Assembly (NCBI GenBank): GCA_024196135.1
Contig: JAMQCK010000003.1
Span: forward strand, 1-64,000
DNA: 64,000 bases
From: Pleurotus ostreatus/Saccharomyces cerevisiae fusant
Lineage: Eukaryota > Opisthokonta
Direction: 5' to 3'
Made by a program: the position numbers and the translations under genes. Shown here piece after piece: positions 22,722 to 33,423 of the stretch; the stretch's first letter is position 1; each line of letters opens with the position of its first letter. Under the pieces are notes generated by a model that was not told the origin of the DNA, ran no database searches, and saw only the letters and a program-made list of their open reading frames with translations.

Positions 22722-25262
22722 ATGGTCTGGCTGACGCATCCTATCATGGCGCATTCCTCGCGCGAGCGCGGCGCGATCGACCATAGCAGCATGACCGATG
22801 AGCAGGCTGCGATGATCACGTCGAAATGGCTGGATGTAGGTGTTGACGACCTCGGTCAGCTAACCTATTTACTGACCGTTTTCAGTGGTACCACGCGGAC
22901 TGGGACTACGGACAGACGACCATCGCCTTCTTCTGCGCCGGTATCGGTGCAGCGACTCTGCTATACGCGACTGTCCTCTTGCGGGACAGAGCCTGCAGGC
23001 AAGCCAAGAGGTGAGCGGCTCTGGCTGTATCCGCGGGAAATTCCTGTTCTTATAGCGCATGACAGAACCGAGTCGGTCGCCTCTCAAGACGAGAAGGACA
23101 GCAAGTCCCCGGAGGAAGTGTTGGTCGTCAACGAGCTCGCCTCCGGACAAGCAACTCAACCAACAATCCTCGACCGACTCGTCGCAGGCTGCCGCTACGC
23201 ATCTGCTCGTCAATATCGTGTTCAATCGCTCGGGTGGTACTCCCCGCCGCTCGCTGCCATTCTCGTCGTGGCGGCCATGACTATCTTCGTCTTCGGTACG
23301 TAGCTGCATCTGCGATTAGCGAGCTCCCGGCTCATCTTTTGCGTATTTCTACAGCCCTCATGCTCGCCGTCCGCCCCTACTACTGGCCGAACATGGCCAT
23401 GGGCCACAGCATGCCCATCGCGACCCGCAGCGGCTGGATCGCCATCGCGATCATGCCCTTCATGATGTACGCTGCACCTTCCATTCCCTTGACTGCGTGC
23501 TGACTCTGCTACCTAGCGCATTCGCCACCAAGGTCAATTTCGTCGGGATGCTCACGGGCGTATCACACGAGCGGCTGCAGGTCTTCCATCGGTGGTCGGC
23601 TGTGTTGATGTGTGCGTGCCCTTCATTTTTCATCTTGAGGGCGAGGAGTGGGAGAAGTTGGAAGGAGGAAGACTGATTCTGACGATCAGACATCCCCTCC
23701 CTGGTGCACACCTTCCCCTTCATCGTCATGAACATCCGCGAGGGCACGATGGTCAAGAACTGGGAGACGTCGGTGTTTTACTGGACTGGCGTCGCTGCGC
23801 TCGTCCCTCAGACGTACCTCGTATTCTTGTCGTGGGGTATATTCCGCAACAGGTACTATGAGATCTTCAAGAAGTACGTTTTTCGCCTCTTTCAGAAGCA
23901 CCCCTACTGATCCTCTGTCTAGGCTGCACTTTATGTATGTCTGCCAGACGCATTCGTAGCGTCAGTCTAGAAGTTGATGGAAAAATCCTCAGCGCCGCAG
24001 GAATTTTCATGGCCGCCCTCTTCGTCCACGTCAACTTCAGGCTTTCTTCATGGTATGCTCCTCCCTTCTCCAGCCGCTCCACTCCGTTCACATTGCTACA
24101 GGGACTACTTCTTTGGAACCGCCGCCGCCTGGGCCCTCGCCTGGCTCATCCGCTTTGCCCGGTCCATCTACAACAGCGGCTTCACCGGCCTTCCCGCAAC
24201 GCTCGACGTCCTCTCTGCCCCCCAGCCCGACATCGCCAACACCGGCCTCGTGCGCGTGCGCATCAACGCTCCCCGCCGAGTCTGCGCGGCGCCTGGGCAG
24301 CACGTCTTCCTCCGCTTCCTCGGTGCGGGGGTGCACTCGCTCACAAGCCATCCCTTCACGATTGCTGGTGTGCGTGATGCGGAAGGATCGGCGACGCGAG
24401 ATGCAGACAAAGCGGACTCGCGAGATGCGGAGGGAGCGGACAAGCGCGAGCTGGAGGTCGTCTTTCGCGTCCATGGAGGTACGACAGCGGCGTTGGCGGC
24501 GCGCGCGGCCGGGAAGGTCGGCCTCAGCATGCGCGTGCTGGTGGATGGTCCGTACGGAGGTGTGGCGGTGACACTGGCGGCGTACGACCGCGTGCTGTTG
24601 CTGGCTGGAGGGAGTGGTGAGTGGTGTCGTGGATCAGGAGGTCGGGGTAGCTGATGAAAGACAGGTGCGACGTTCACGCTTCCGCTCCTTCAGGATCTCG
24701 CTCGTGCGCTGAAGGCCGGAGCGGCGTCCTGCAAGCGCGTGGACTTTGTCTTAGCTGTCAAGAGTAGTGGTAAGCAGGCCCCTTTCTGGCGCGATGACCA
24801 AGCGTTGAAAGCACGCAGATTCGCAGGAATGGTTCCAGGACCAGCTGGCCCATGCTCAGGCCCTCGCACCTCCTGGCGTTCTTCGCATCTCAATTCATGT
24901 CACTCACGAAGACAAGCCCGCAAAGGAGACGCCCGAGTCGTCATCCGACGATCTCCTCGCCGGTAGGCCTGACCTTCCGCATATTGTGCATGAGGCGGCG
25001 CGGGAGACCCGGGGCAGGCTCGCTATTGCAGGTGAGAAGAGGCACACTGCGTGGTGCGGCTCGTCGCCTGACAGCTTTGCCTTGTAGCTTGCGGTCCCTT
25101 GTCCTTCCTGTACGATGTGCGAAGGGCAGTCGCGGAGGAGGAGCTGACCATCTTCGACGGCTTTGGGCATTGTCGGGAAATCTATCTTCATGCGGAGAAC
25201 TTCGGGTACGTACTTTCCTCTCGTATAATTATCTCGAAGCTAATGCGTCGGGCAGGTGGTGA
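22722..25262 (+). CDS. Ferric/cupric reductase (FRE family, NADPH oxidoreductase)
   Basis: Plasma-membrane metalloreductase moving electrons from NADPH through FAD and heme to Fe(III) or Cu(II). An N-terminal membrane helix (TTIAFFCAGIGAATLLYATVL) is followed by the ferric-reductase membrane core. This core has SLGWYSPPLAAILVVAAM, AVRPYYWPNMAMGHS, VNFVGMLTGVSHERLQVFHRWS and IPSLVHTFPFIV; the paired His are heme ligands. The FAD domain has HPFTIAG near 24349-24369. The NADPH domain has LLLAGGSG joined by an intron to ATFTLPLL, and later ACGPLSFLYDVR. Acidic and charged repeats sit in the loop after HPFTIAG. The last intron splits the final FG-W codon, placing TGA at 25260-25262; a terminal aromatic is usual for the family. 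About 11 introns are needed. The start could instead be the ATG at 22746. Confidence 0.85.
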
Positions 25263-26039
25263 ATTACTTTCGTGCCGCTCTTTTTCCTCGTCGATCCATA
25301 GGACGTTGTTGCTTAGGTACAAGTCAATCCATGCGAGCTGCATAGGTGCTCTTCACTGAGCTGAATTTGTGGATGGCGACCTCGGCTGTGGAAATCGGAG
25401 GACCGTAGGAGCTCTATGGGTTTCATCGGTGGTCGTTGTCCGCCGAATCATGATAGACCCCTCTAGCCCGAGCCGTACACTTGCGGTCTCGTACACCTTC
25501 GGCAGTTTTGCTACAGCTCACTACGGTGGATGACCTCTACCACTGGCGGCCGCGTAGCCCTAGGTTCGCTAGGAATCATTGCTTCGGAATTTGCCGGTAG
25601 TCTTTGAACCAAACACGAGTCAACGAGGACCAAACTTTGATCAAAGCATGGTCTTCCTGAACGTCCACCTCGCGTTCGATGCACATCGTCTAGCTCTCTT
25701 CCTTCAAGCACACTGAAATATACTGTCTTCTCTACCCAGCTCGGCGCATCTACCTGTTTGATACAGCCGGATTCGTCGAGGTCGACTCCCGCAGAGGACA
25801 TCCTCCGCGCGGCGCGGTGCGGCCCCTGCGGGGAGGCACGACCCCCATTGACCATCCTCGCCGAGAACTTGACGGAGGGCTCCTCGAACAGTGTGAATCA
25901 GGACGCCGCTGTGCAGATCGTTGCGCTAATACGGTCGCTCGTGTCCCAGCGACGCCCGCTACCGAGGTCACTGAGATGCAGACCTCCTTCACTAACGTCT
26001 CGAGGCCTTGTTCCTGAATGGGTCGCTCTTGGCGTCCGA
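25263..26039. other. Intergenic region upstream of the M35 gene
   Basis: About 0.8 kb. Small open frames only (for example minus 25511-25855), with no family motif. The distal part is the promoter of the M35 peptidase. Confidence 0.5.
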
Positions 26040-26047
26040 TATATAAG
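26040..26047 (+). promoter_or_regulatory. TATA box of the M35 peptidase gene
   Basis: TATATAAG lies about 65 bp before the ATG at 26109. Confidence 0.55.
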
Positions 26048-26108
26048 AGGAACTCGAACTCCCCTTCAAGTCACTGGTCTTCGAGCTCTCGAAGTCTATT
26101 GCTCCACA

Positions 26109-27430
26109 ATGATCTCTGTCCTTGCCGTTGCTTTGCTTGCACGCCTTGCCATCGCGGCGCCCAGCGTCAGCGTCAATCTTGCGCCTGGCGAGTCGGCGAC
26201 CACGGTCATCGCCACTGTCACGAACACCGGCAACGAGGACGTTTCCCTGCTCAAGTGGGGCTCCATCCTCTCGGACCTTCCCATCAAGCAGTTCGACTTG
26301 CACGATGTCGAAAGCGGTACGTTCCTTCTTCCTCAACTTCACTCTAGGCAGTGATTGATCTATTATTTATCTCAGGCAATGCGACTACCTTCGGCGGCAT
26401 GATTGGCGTGTTCTACGACTTGTCTCTCGCAGACGACAATGCCTGGCAGTTCCTCCCCGCTGGCGCCTCCGCAACCAGCGAGATCGACTTCGCCGGCACG
26501 CATCTTTTGGACACTCCGGGCGACTACCTGGCCATCACCGACAACGTCTTCGAGTACGTCGAGGGCCAATGGGCTGGTCAGACTCCTTCGGGCGTCCTAC
26601 CTTACACCGCCAACGCGACGATTACGATCTCCGATGAGGGCGTCGCGGCGTCGAAGGCGAAGTTCGCTGCCAAGGAGCTCGAGAAGCGCGTGAAGGTTGA
26701 AGGTTGCCCGGACGCTGGCCGGAAGCAGACCCTCATCAACGCGTACGGCCGCGCGCACTCCCTTGCGACGAACGCTGCGAACGTGGCGAAGACCGGCACG
26801 GGTACTATGTAGGTTATCCTAGCCTACGGAGACATTAATTGCGATGCTAACATCGCGCGTAGCTTCAACAAGTGGTTCAAGTCCAACTCCCAAGCCGACC
26901 GCAACACCGTCGGCGCCATGTTTGACAACATCGGCGTCACCACCAACGTCGGCGAGCCCGCGAAGTTCTCGACCAACTGCCAGGGCAGCTGCAGCGCTGG
27001 GTACGTCTACTGTCCCTCCATCCTCTCTTATCCCGCCCTTGCCCTGCCCTTCCCCCTACCCCTCCACGCTCCCGGCCACCTTCTACCGACTAACCCGCCC
27101 TCCCCAGCGTCGTCGCCTACGCCGCCATCGCCATGTCCAACGGCCAAATCGTCGGCGGTACCGTCTACATGTGCGACCCCTTCTGGACCTTCCCGCTCAA
27201 CACGCCCGAGTGCCCGGGCGGCAACGACCAGGCGGACGTCCTCGTGCACGAGGTCTCGCACTTGTACGGCACGCTCGACACGGTGTACGGCGTCGACGGC
27301 TCGCTTGCGCTCAACCACGACCAGGCGATGCACAATGCGGACAACTACCGATACTATGCGCGCAGTGAGTGGTGTGACTTGGGTTGGTAGAGAAGATGAG
27401 GCTGACGGATTCGTAGACATTGTTTGCTAA
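26109..27430 (+). CDS. Secreted aspzincin metallopeptidase, family M35 (deuterolysin/peptidyl-Lys type)
   Basis: Secreted zinc endopeptidase. Residues 1-17 (MISVLAVALLARLAIAA) are a signal peptide. An N-terminal beta-rich prodomain (to about residue 185) follows, then a mature domain beginning near VEGCPDAGRKQTLINAYGRA. The zinc site is LVHEVSH (HExxH) and the aspzincin motif GTLDTVYG fits GTxDxxYG, supplying the third ligand Asp. Introns follow DVES, TGTGT, QGSCSAG and ARN; the last joins YYAR to NIVC and ends at TAA 27428-27430. Reading through the last intron would give a different end, SEWCDLGW. The gap from the second His to the Asp is six residues, shorter than in the peptidyl-Lys peptidase I recall from Grifola, so substrate preference is uncertain. 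Confidence 0.83.
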
Positions 27431-27963
27431 GTTATGGGTAATTATATGGGTTGACGGGGTCAAATTGTATGGGGATACGAGTAAGATGAATGCTGTCTAT
27501 TAAGACCAAGAATGTTTCCTAGTCGCGCGGACCCGGAGGATGTTCGGAAGTGAGCTCGGAATACTTCGAATGAGACTGACGACCCTACCGGCCCGCCACT
27601 GTCCCACAAAGCCCATAACCCTTCTTTATCACACTCCTCACAGCCAGCGCTCTGACCTCTCAATCATGTCACGCCGAGGACGACACGGTCTATCGCCCTT
27701 ACCCATCAAGCCCTTCTACCTCCGCCCTTCTATCCTGTTTTTATCCTGACCGCACCTGCGCTATGCCCACATGACCTTCAAGATCGACATCGACGGCCCG
27801 GACTACTCGTCGTCCGGCCCTTTCCCCGCCTGTTGCCTTGGGCGCTTGGTCGTCCTTCTCTTTCCTCGTGACCTTGCGGGCGGCCATATAATGTTCTCGG
27901 AGGCATGCTGAACCTTTCTCTCTTGTCGGACGCGTCGTACGAAGCTTTACCCGCGCTCGCAAA
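27431..27963. other. Promoter region of the GDSL gene
   Basis: No gene is seen; a TATA-like box lies at 27887-27892. Confidence 0.45.
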
Positions 27964-29348
27964 ATGGTCAACTTGTCCCTCCTTCCTGTTGTCCTAGCGT
28001 CATGCTCCTTTGCATATGGGGTACCGCGTGGGTTGCTGACCACCAGACAGCAAGGAGTATCCTTCGTGCTTGTGGGGGATAGCACCACAGCAAACGGGTC
28101 AGTACCGCTTTCCGCTTCCCATCTTCATGCTCGATGCTCAATCCTCTTCAGGACAACGCCAAACAGCGGCGGGTGAGCTACACCATCAGGTCGTTGATCT
28201 TTTCATGGACACGGATTCAAAGCTGGGGCAATGGCTTCTGTGGAAGCACGAACGCAACCGAGCCCACACCGTCTTCCCTTGAGCCGGGCACGCCTTGCAT
28301 TAACGCGGCGCATAATGGGGTACGTATCTCTTCTATCACACTAGCCAGTCTTGGTTATCATGTCGACAATATCCTCGCAGGCCACTACTGGTAGCTTCGT
28401 CGCCGACGGCTATTGGGATATCGCTCTCGACTACATCAATGGCGAAATCGCGAAGGGCCAACGAACCATCGTCACGGTCCAGTTCGGGCATAACGATATG
28501 AAGATAGGTGAGTACTCTCGACCTCCATGATCATACCATAATATCCTCTGCGATCCATAACATCCTCTACGATCCATACTATCTTCTACGTAGCCCCACC
28601 CACTAACTCAGCACTAACTTAACTCCAGCCTCACCCGAATCCATGGGCGCCAACCTCACCGCTATGGTGCAGGAGCTGCGCGCGCTCGGCGCGGAACCTG
28701 TGCTCGTTACAAGCTTGACACGACGCTCGTTCAACGACGACGGCACGGTAGCGGATACATTGGGTCCTTGGGCGGATGGTAAGTGGCTCTCCTTCGCTCC
28801 TCAGTGTATCCTTTCTCTCTTCTTGTCCCCTGATCTACGTCGTCCTCTGGTTTACCGCTCTGCGAATGACCTCTGAATTACCGCTCTGCGAATGACCTCT
28901 GAATTACCGCTCTGCGAATGAACTCTGACCATCGCGCAGAGACCATCGCGGTCGCCGAGGACCAAGACGCACCGTACATTGACCTCCACCAAGCCTCTAT
29001 CGACTACGTCGAAGCCATCGGCGAGGATGCAGCGCATCGACTCAACCGCGAACCGGATGATAATACTCGTGAGTATTACGATCCATCGTGAGTCGAGTTC
29101 CTGCGCTCATCCTCAATCAGACTTAAACCTCAACGGGACTATCGTCTTCGGGAGGTGCGTGATCGTCTAATTGAGATCGTACACGGACGGCTTGTTTTCG
29201 CTAGTAGGGTTGCGTGTCGCTCAAGAGACTGACGAAGTTCATCAGGATGGTTGCCGACCTGCTCACTGCCCGCTTCCCGGACGAACTCCCTATCATCGAG
29301 AACCCGGAGCTAACATACAACATCACCCACGGCATCCCATCCTATTGA
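27964..29348 (+). CDS. Secreted SGNH/GDSL esterase, rhamnogalacturonan acetylesterase-like (CE12)
   Basis: Predicted secreted esterase removing acetyl groups from pectic rhamnogalacturonan. A signal peptide (MVNLSLLPVVLASCSFAYG) is followed by block I VLVGDSTT (nucleophile Ser), an oxyanion Gly region NGGGWGNGF, block III VQFGHNDM (Asn) and block V DDNTHLNLNG (Asp and His). GGG is only formed if a 6-nt micro-exon (28167-28172) is spliced between introns 28098-28166 and 28173-28222. The catalytic His codon is itself split by an intron: C before, AC after. The final exon gives MVADLLTARFPDELP...THGIPSY. About eight introns; the protein is near 270 aa. One intron holds a 26-bp tandem repeat (28852-28928). 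GH78 and CE12 families often co-occur in pectin breakdown. Confidence 0.8.
28852..28928 (+). repeat. 26-bp tandem repeat, three copies, inside an intron
   Basis: The unit starting TTACCGCTCTGCGAATGA repeats at 28852, 28878 and 28904; the last copy has changes at its end. It lies wholly in the intron after GPWAD of the GDSL gene. Confidence 0.85.
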
Positions 29349-29444
29349 TGAAGTACACGAAGATCCTAACAGAAGCAGTGCACGCTTCGGGGCGTAGAGT
29401 CACCATTCGACTGTATCTTATTATTATCCCTTCGTCAGTATAGC

Positions 29445-30104
29445 CACAAGTCCTCGTAGGGGACTGGAAAGGTTCCAAAGATTGCCGACAGAGAGTAGCA
29501 CGTCCGCACAGAGGTGTACACGTTCGCTGAGCCCCCGGAGGTACCCAGTTACTAGAACGCATCAGAAACGAGCGCGCTACACCCTGCCGGCGCCTCAGAA
29601 CATGCGCCGCCTCCGCGAAGGCAGGCAACATGCCCGGCAGCACACATCTGAGGCAGCGGACGAGCCCGTCGCACCTCCGCCACCAACCAACTCCAGACGA
29701 AGTAAGTCAGGCAGCATCGACGGCGCTACGACCCGCCCACGGTCGACACAGACCCACCCGTCGCGTCCATCGTCGAGCACTGGTGATGCCGCTACATTAG
29801 CGGCATCGTCTCTTCGATTTCTGCGACAAGCCCAACAATGGTGGATCTCGCGGCCACTGGACCAGCTGCCGACCCGACAGCTGACGTAGAGACTGCAGTG
29901 GCGATCCACCCACAAAACGCATCCGCCTTGTAAAGCGCCTCGCCTTGCCAGTCGCCGGACGCGCTGGCTGCCACTGAGGGTGGCATGCTCAGCACATCTG
30001 ACTGGAAGCACCGGTCGTGACTAAAACTGCAAGATTGCGGTTGGTTGGGTGCTGCGTCTGACGATGAGGAGCGAAAACAATCGTATCGCCGCCCGCCTAG
30101 CCTG
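29445..30104. repeat. Triplicated unit, copy 1
   Basis: First of three direct copies of a 0.65-0.75 kb unit starting CACAAGTCCTC and ending near the GCCGCCCGCC stretch. This copy lacks the TATA segment of copies 2 and 3. Its minus-strand frame reads CGWIATA...AVGSAAGPVAARSTIVGLVAEIEETM, as in copy 2. A hairpin (GATGCCGCTA...TAGCGGCATC) lies near 29785-29808. Confidence 0.85.
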
Positions 30105-30473
30105 ATTGTTCCACAAGTCCTCATAGAGGATGAGAAAGGTCCCAAAAATTGCCGACAGAGTGCAGCACGATCGCCCAAGTGTGTACACTTTCGCCGAGCG
30201 CCTGAGGGCACCCAGCTACTAGGACGCCTCAGAACCTAGCGCGATACGCCCTGCCGGCGCCACAGAACGTGCACCATCCCCGAAGCTTGCCTGCCCGGGA
30301 AGACAGGTAGCATCGTAGACGGCGCACGTCTGAGGCAGTGGGCGAGCGCATAGTACCTCTGCTGCTATACGACCTCATATGAAGAAGGATAGGCAGCATC
30401 AACAATACTATGGCTCGCCCGCGGTCGACGCAGACCCACCCGCCGCATCCATCGTCGAGAGCTGTTGATGCCG

Positions 30474-30740
30474 CTACAATAGCGACATCGTCTCTTCAAT
30501 TTCCGCGGCAAGCCCAACGATGGCGGATCTCGCGGCCACTGTTTCGGCTGTCGACCCGACAGCGTACGCAGTGTCCGCAGTGGCAATCCACCCACAAATC
30601 GCATCTGCCGTTAAGCGCCTGTCGCCGTGGCGGTCGCCGGACGCGTTAGCAGCCACGGAGGGTGGCATGCCTACTAGCACGTCCAACTGGAGACGCTGGT
30701 CCTCAGCTACTGCAAGATTGTGGTTGGTTGGGTACTGCAT
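30474..30740 (-). CDS. Possible small protein gene in repeat copy 2 (88 aa)
   Basis: Unknown protein. The ATG lies about 43 bp after a minus-strand TATA box, the spacing seen for other genes here. The frame contains MPPSVAANASGD, ADAICGWIATA, YAVGSTAETVAARSAIVGLAAEIEETMSLL. The same frame is open and largely conserved at the protein level in copies 1 and 3, but those lack the start (ATG to ACG). No domain is recognised and there is no clear membrane segment. It could be a real small gene or part of a non-coding repeat. Confidence 0.3.
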   Translation of the reverse strand: MQYPTNHNLAVAEDQRLQLDVLVGMPPSVAANASGDRHGDRRLTADAICGWIATADTAYAVGSTAETVAARSAIVGLAAEIEETMSLL

Positions 30741-30782
30741 CTGACGCTGAGGTGTGGGGGGAACAAGTGGGATGTCGCACTC

Positions 30783-30789
30783 CTTTTAT
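30783..30789 (-). promoter_or_regulatory. TATA box in repeat copy 2
   Basis: TATAAAA on the minus strand; the matching box in copy 3 is at 31692-31698. Confidence 0.45.
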
Positions 30790-31017
30790 ACCGATGGGCA
30801 CGAGGCATCGGTGCGTGATCCGACTCGGCATTGGATTGTGACTTGCTCATTGTTCTCGTCGGTCACTTGCGCTGGTCTCAATAATCTCCTGTGTCAAGCG
30901 CTCGTAAACTAAGAATGCAACGATCACCCGGGAAGGACAGCTCTACGCTACTCGATTGTCAATTTATTGTACTGACCCATCTGTCATCGGGAGCTCATGA
31001 CTTTGCCTGAGTTCTTC

Positions 31018-31746
31018 GCAAGTCCTCAGAGAGAACGGGAAAGGTTCCAAAAATTGCCGGCAGAGCGCAGCACGTCCGCGCCAACGTATACCGTTCGCTG
31101 AGCACCCCAAAGCACCCAGCTACTAGGACACATCAGAGTCGAAGCATGTCACGCTTTGCCGGCGCCTCAGAGCGCGCGCCACCTCCGTCGCCCGCCCGCG
31201 AAGGCAGTCAACATCACCGGTAGCACGTGTCTGAGGCAGCAGGCGAGCCCATAGCACCTCCGCTGCCCCGCCAACTTCAGACGAAGAAGTTTAGGCAACA
31301 TCAACGGCACTACAGCTCGCCCGCGCGGCAGACGCAGACCCACCCGCCGCGTCCGTTGTCGAGACCTGGTGATGCCGCCGACTCTCCAGCGACATCGGCT
31401 CTCCAACGTCCACGACGGGCCCAACTATAGCGGATCTCGCGGCCACTGGATCAGCTGCCGACCCGACAGCTGACGCAAAGGCCACGGTGGCGATCCACCC
31501 ACAAAGTGCATTCGCCGTGTGAAGCACCTGTCGCCGTGACGGTCGCCAGACGTGCTGGTAGCCACTGGAAGTAGCAAGCCCAGCATGTCTGACTGGAAGC
31601 GCCGGTCGCGTCTAAAACTGCAAGATTGCGGTTGGTTGGGTACTGCGTCTGACGATGAGATATCGGGAGAACAATCGAGTCGCCGCCCGCCTTTTATACC
31701 TGAAGGCACGTGCCATCGGTGAGTGATCCGACCGGGCATCGCATTG
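31018..31746. repeat. Triplicated unit, copy 3
   Basis: Third direct copy, with a minus-strand TATA box at 31692-31698. The conserved frame appears as CGWIATVAFASAVGSAADPVAARSAIVG (31291-31527, minus) but has a different end and no ATG at the copy 2 position. Confidence 0.85.
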
Positions 31747-32381
31747 TTCCCATTTGAACACACCTATTGTTCTCTTCACCCATGATTATCGGTATGAATT
31801 GATTTCCCGGACAGTCTTAGCAAACGTCTCCTACGGCCGTGGCAGCTGTGCTTGCCCTAGGGAGCCAACTGAAAAGTGAATAATATAATTGAACAGGAGC
31901 ATCGCGACCACGACTGCACCCCACGAGGTCTACACGAGGTGCTCAGGCTGTGTCATTATCACAAGCTTCTTCTGGGTCAAAGCCAAGTCAAAGCCCTTGT
32001 CATAGTCCATCGATGTCCATTCAAGAACATGTGCCCTACTTCTTGCATGCAACGTGTATCAGGTTCGTGATCTCGGCCTTCACAAGCATTACGGTCCTCT
32101 GTTGACCCAACTCAAGCAAACTGCTCAACTGTGCGCGCTGCTCTCTCAGATCGCTCATGACCTCTTCCAGGGAGATAAACATACGCAGATCTTCCGTTGC
32201 AGATATACCGCACTCGGTGGTTTGCATCGCCCGCCGTCACGGTGACCTGCAGCGTTGACACAGCCTTCGCAAGGTCATAAACGCGCGGGCGGGCGCTGAG
32301 CGTATGTCAAAGCCCGCCGAAGATGGTTTATGACCAGGTTTGTGCACCCTGGGAAGTATGCGGATCCCTCGTTTCCTCCGA
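31747..32381. other. Intergenic region upstream of the LRR-like gene
   Basis: About 0.6 kb; no gene is recognised. Confidence 0.45.
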
Positions 32382-32389
32382 TATAAAGG
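32382..32389 (+). promoter_or_regulatory. TATA box of the LRR-like gene
   Basis: TATAAAGG lies 77 bp before the ATG at 32459. Confidence 0.5.
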
Positions 32390-32458
32390 GCGCAACGGCT
32401 CCCCGGGAAGTACAACTCCAGTCTACTCAAGTGACAACAACAAACTTATCTGCACATC

Positions 32459-33423
32459 ATGGTCAACAAGCCAACCAACAAGCAGCGTGCGGTCTTGGGA
32501 GACACGTCTCGGCGGTAAGCTGACTTTCTCAACTCAAAGTTGACCCTATGCTCATTGCGCGACTAGCCAACGCCACCCAGCATCTCAGACGGCCACGAGC
32601 TCGAGTGGCAATCGTACCCACGTCGGCCAAGGTATGCACTCACCCTTGCCACAGTTTTCATTACCTTAGCTGACGCTACGTTTTAGCGCACGCAACACCC
32701 GTCCTTCCCACTCAACCTGGCCACGTCCCAATCAAGTGTGATAGCCTCGGCGATTTAATTCGCTGGATTCGGGACACGAGCAGCCTTCCCCACCAGCCGA
32801 CATACGACGTCGAGTCCAGCGACATCGCCTTCTCCAACCTCACTCCCGAGGCGATCTCGCAACAACGCGTCCACGCCCCCCGTCTCAAGCGCCTCACCCT
32901 ACGCGGCAACAACTCCGACATGAAGAGGCAGAAGCAGCACATCGCCTTGCTCTTAACGATGCGCGCGCGGGATCTTGAGGCACTCGGGGTCCTGCGACCC
33001 GGGAGGGCGACCGTGGATTTCGACACCGCGGTCTTCCATTTTGCTGAGAAGAGCATCGACCCCTCAAAACTCAAGCATCTCCATCTGAATATGCAGTTTG
33101 TCCACCGCGCGGGCCTCGAGAAGTACCTGAAGTCAACCTCCGCGGCGAATCTCGAGACCCTCCGCCTCAAGACGAACACGAATATCCAGAGCATCCTCAT
33201 CCAGGCTCTCGTCACGGGCACTCAGCTCCCCGCACTGCGCACCCTCATCCTCCGCATCAAGAAGTTCGCGCCGAGCCAGCTGCTCGATGCCCTGGAGGCG
33301 CGCCACCGCTCTCTCGGTGCTCGCGACATGCTTCACACTGTCGAGATCGCCGCTCCGCTCGCGCAGGCCACCATCGACCGGGCTCGCCGTATGGGGATCG
33401 CCTTGATGGAGGTTGCTTGGTAA
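32459..33423 (+). CDS. Leucine-rich hypothetical protein
   Basis: Unrecognised protein of about 285 aa with an LRR-like second half. Exon 1 gives MVNKPTNKQRAVLGDTSRR; introns start at 32516 and 32635. The last exon runs from AHATPVLPTQPGHVPIKCDSLGDLIRWIRDT to MEVAW and TAA. Leucine-spaced segments (LKRLTLRGNN, LKHLHLNMQF, LETLRLKTNT, LRTLILRIKKF) resemble the LRR part of basidiomycete F-box proteins, but there is no F-box at the start. It could be a truncated relative of that family. No signal peptide. Confidence 0.6.

Larger units (their letters stand above)
30111..30834. repeat. Triplicated unit, copy 2
   Basis: Second direct copy. It is the only one in which a minus-strand TATA box (30783-30789) is followed by an intact ATG (30740) and an uninterrupted 88-codon frame. 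Confidence 0.85.
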
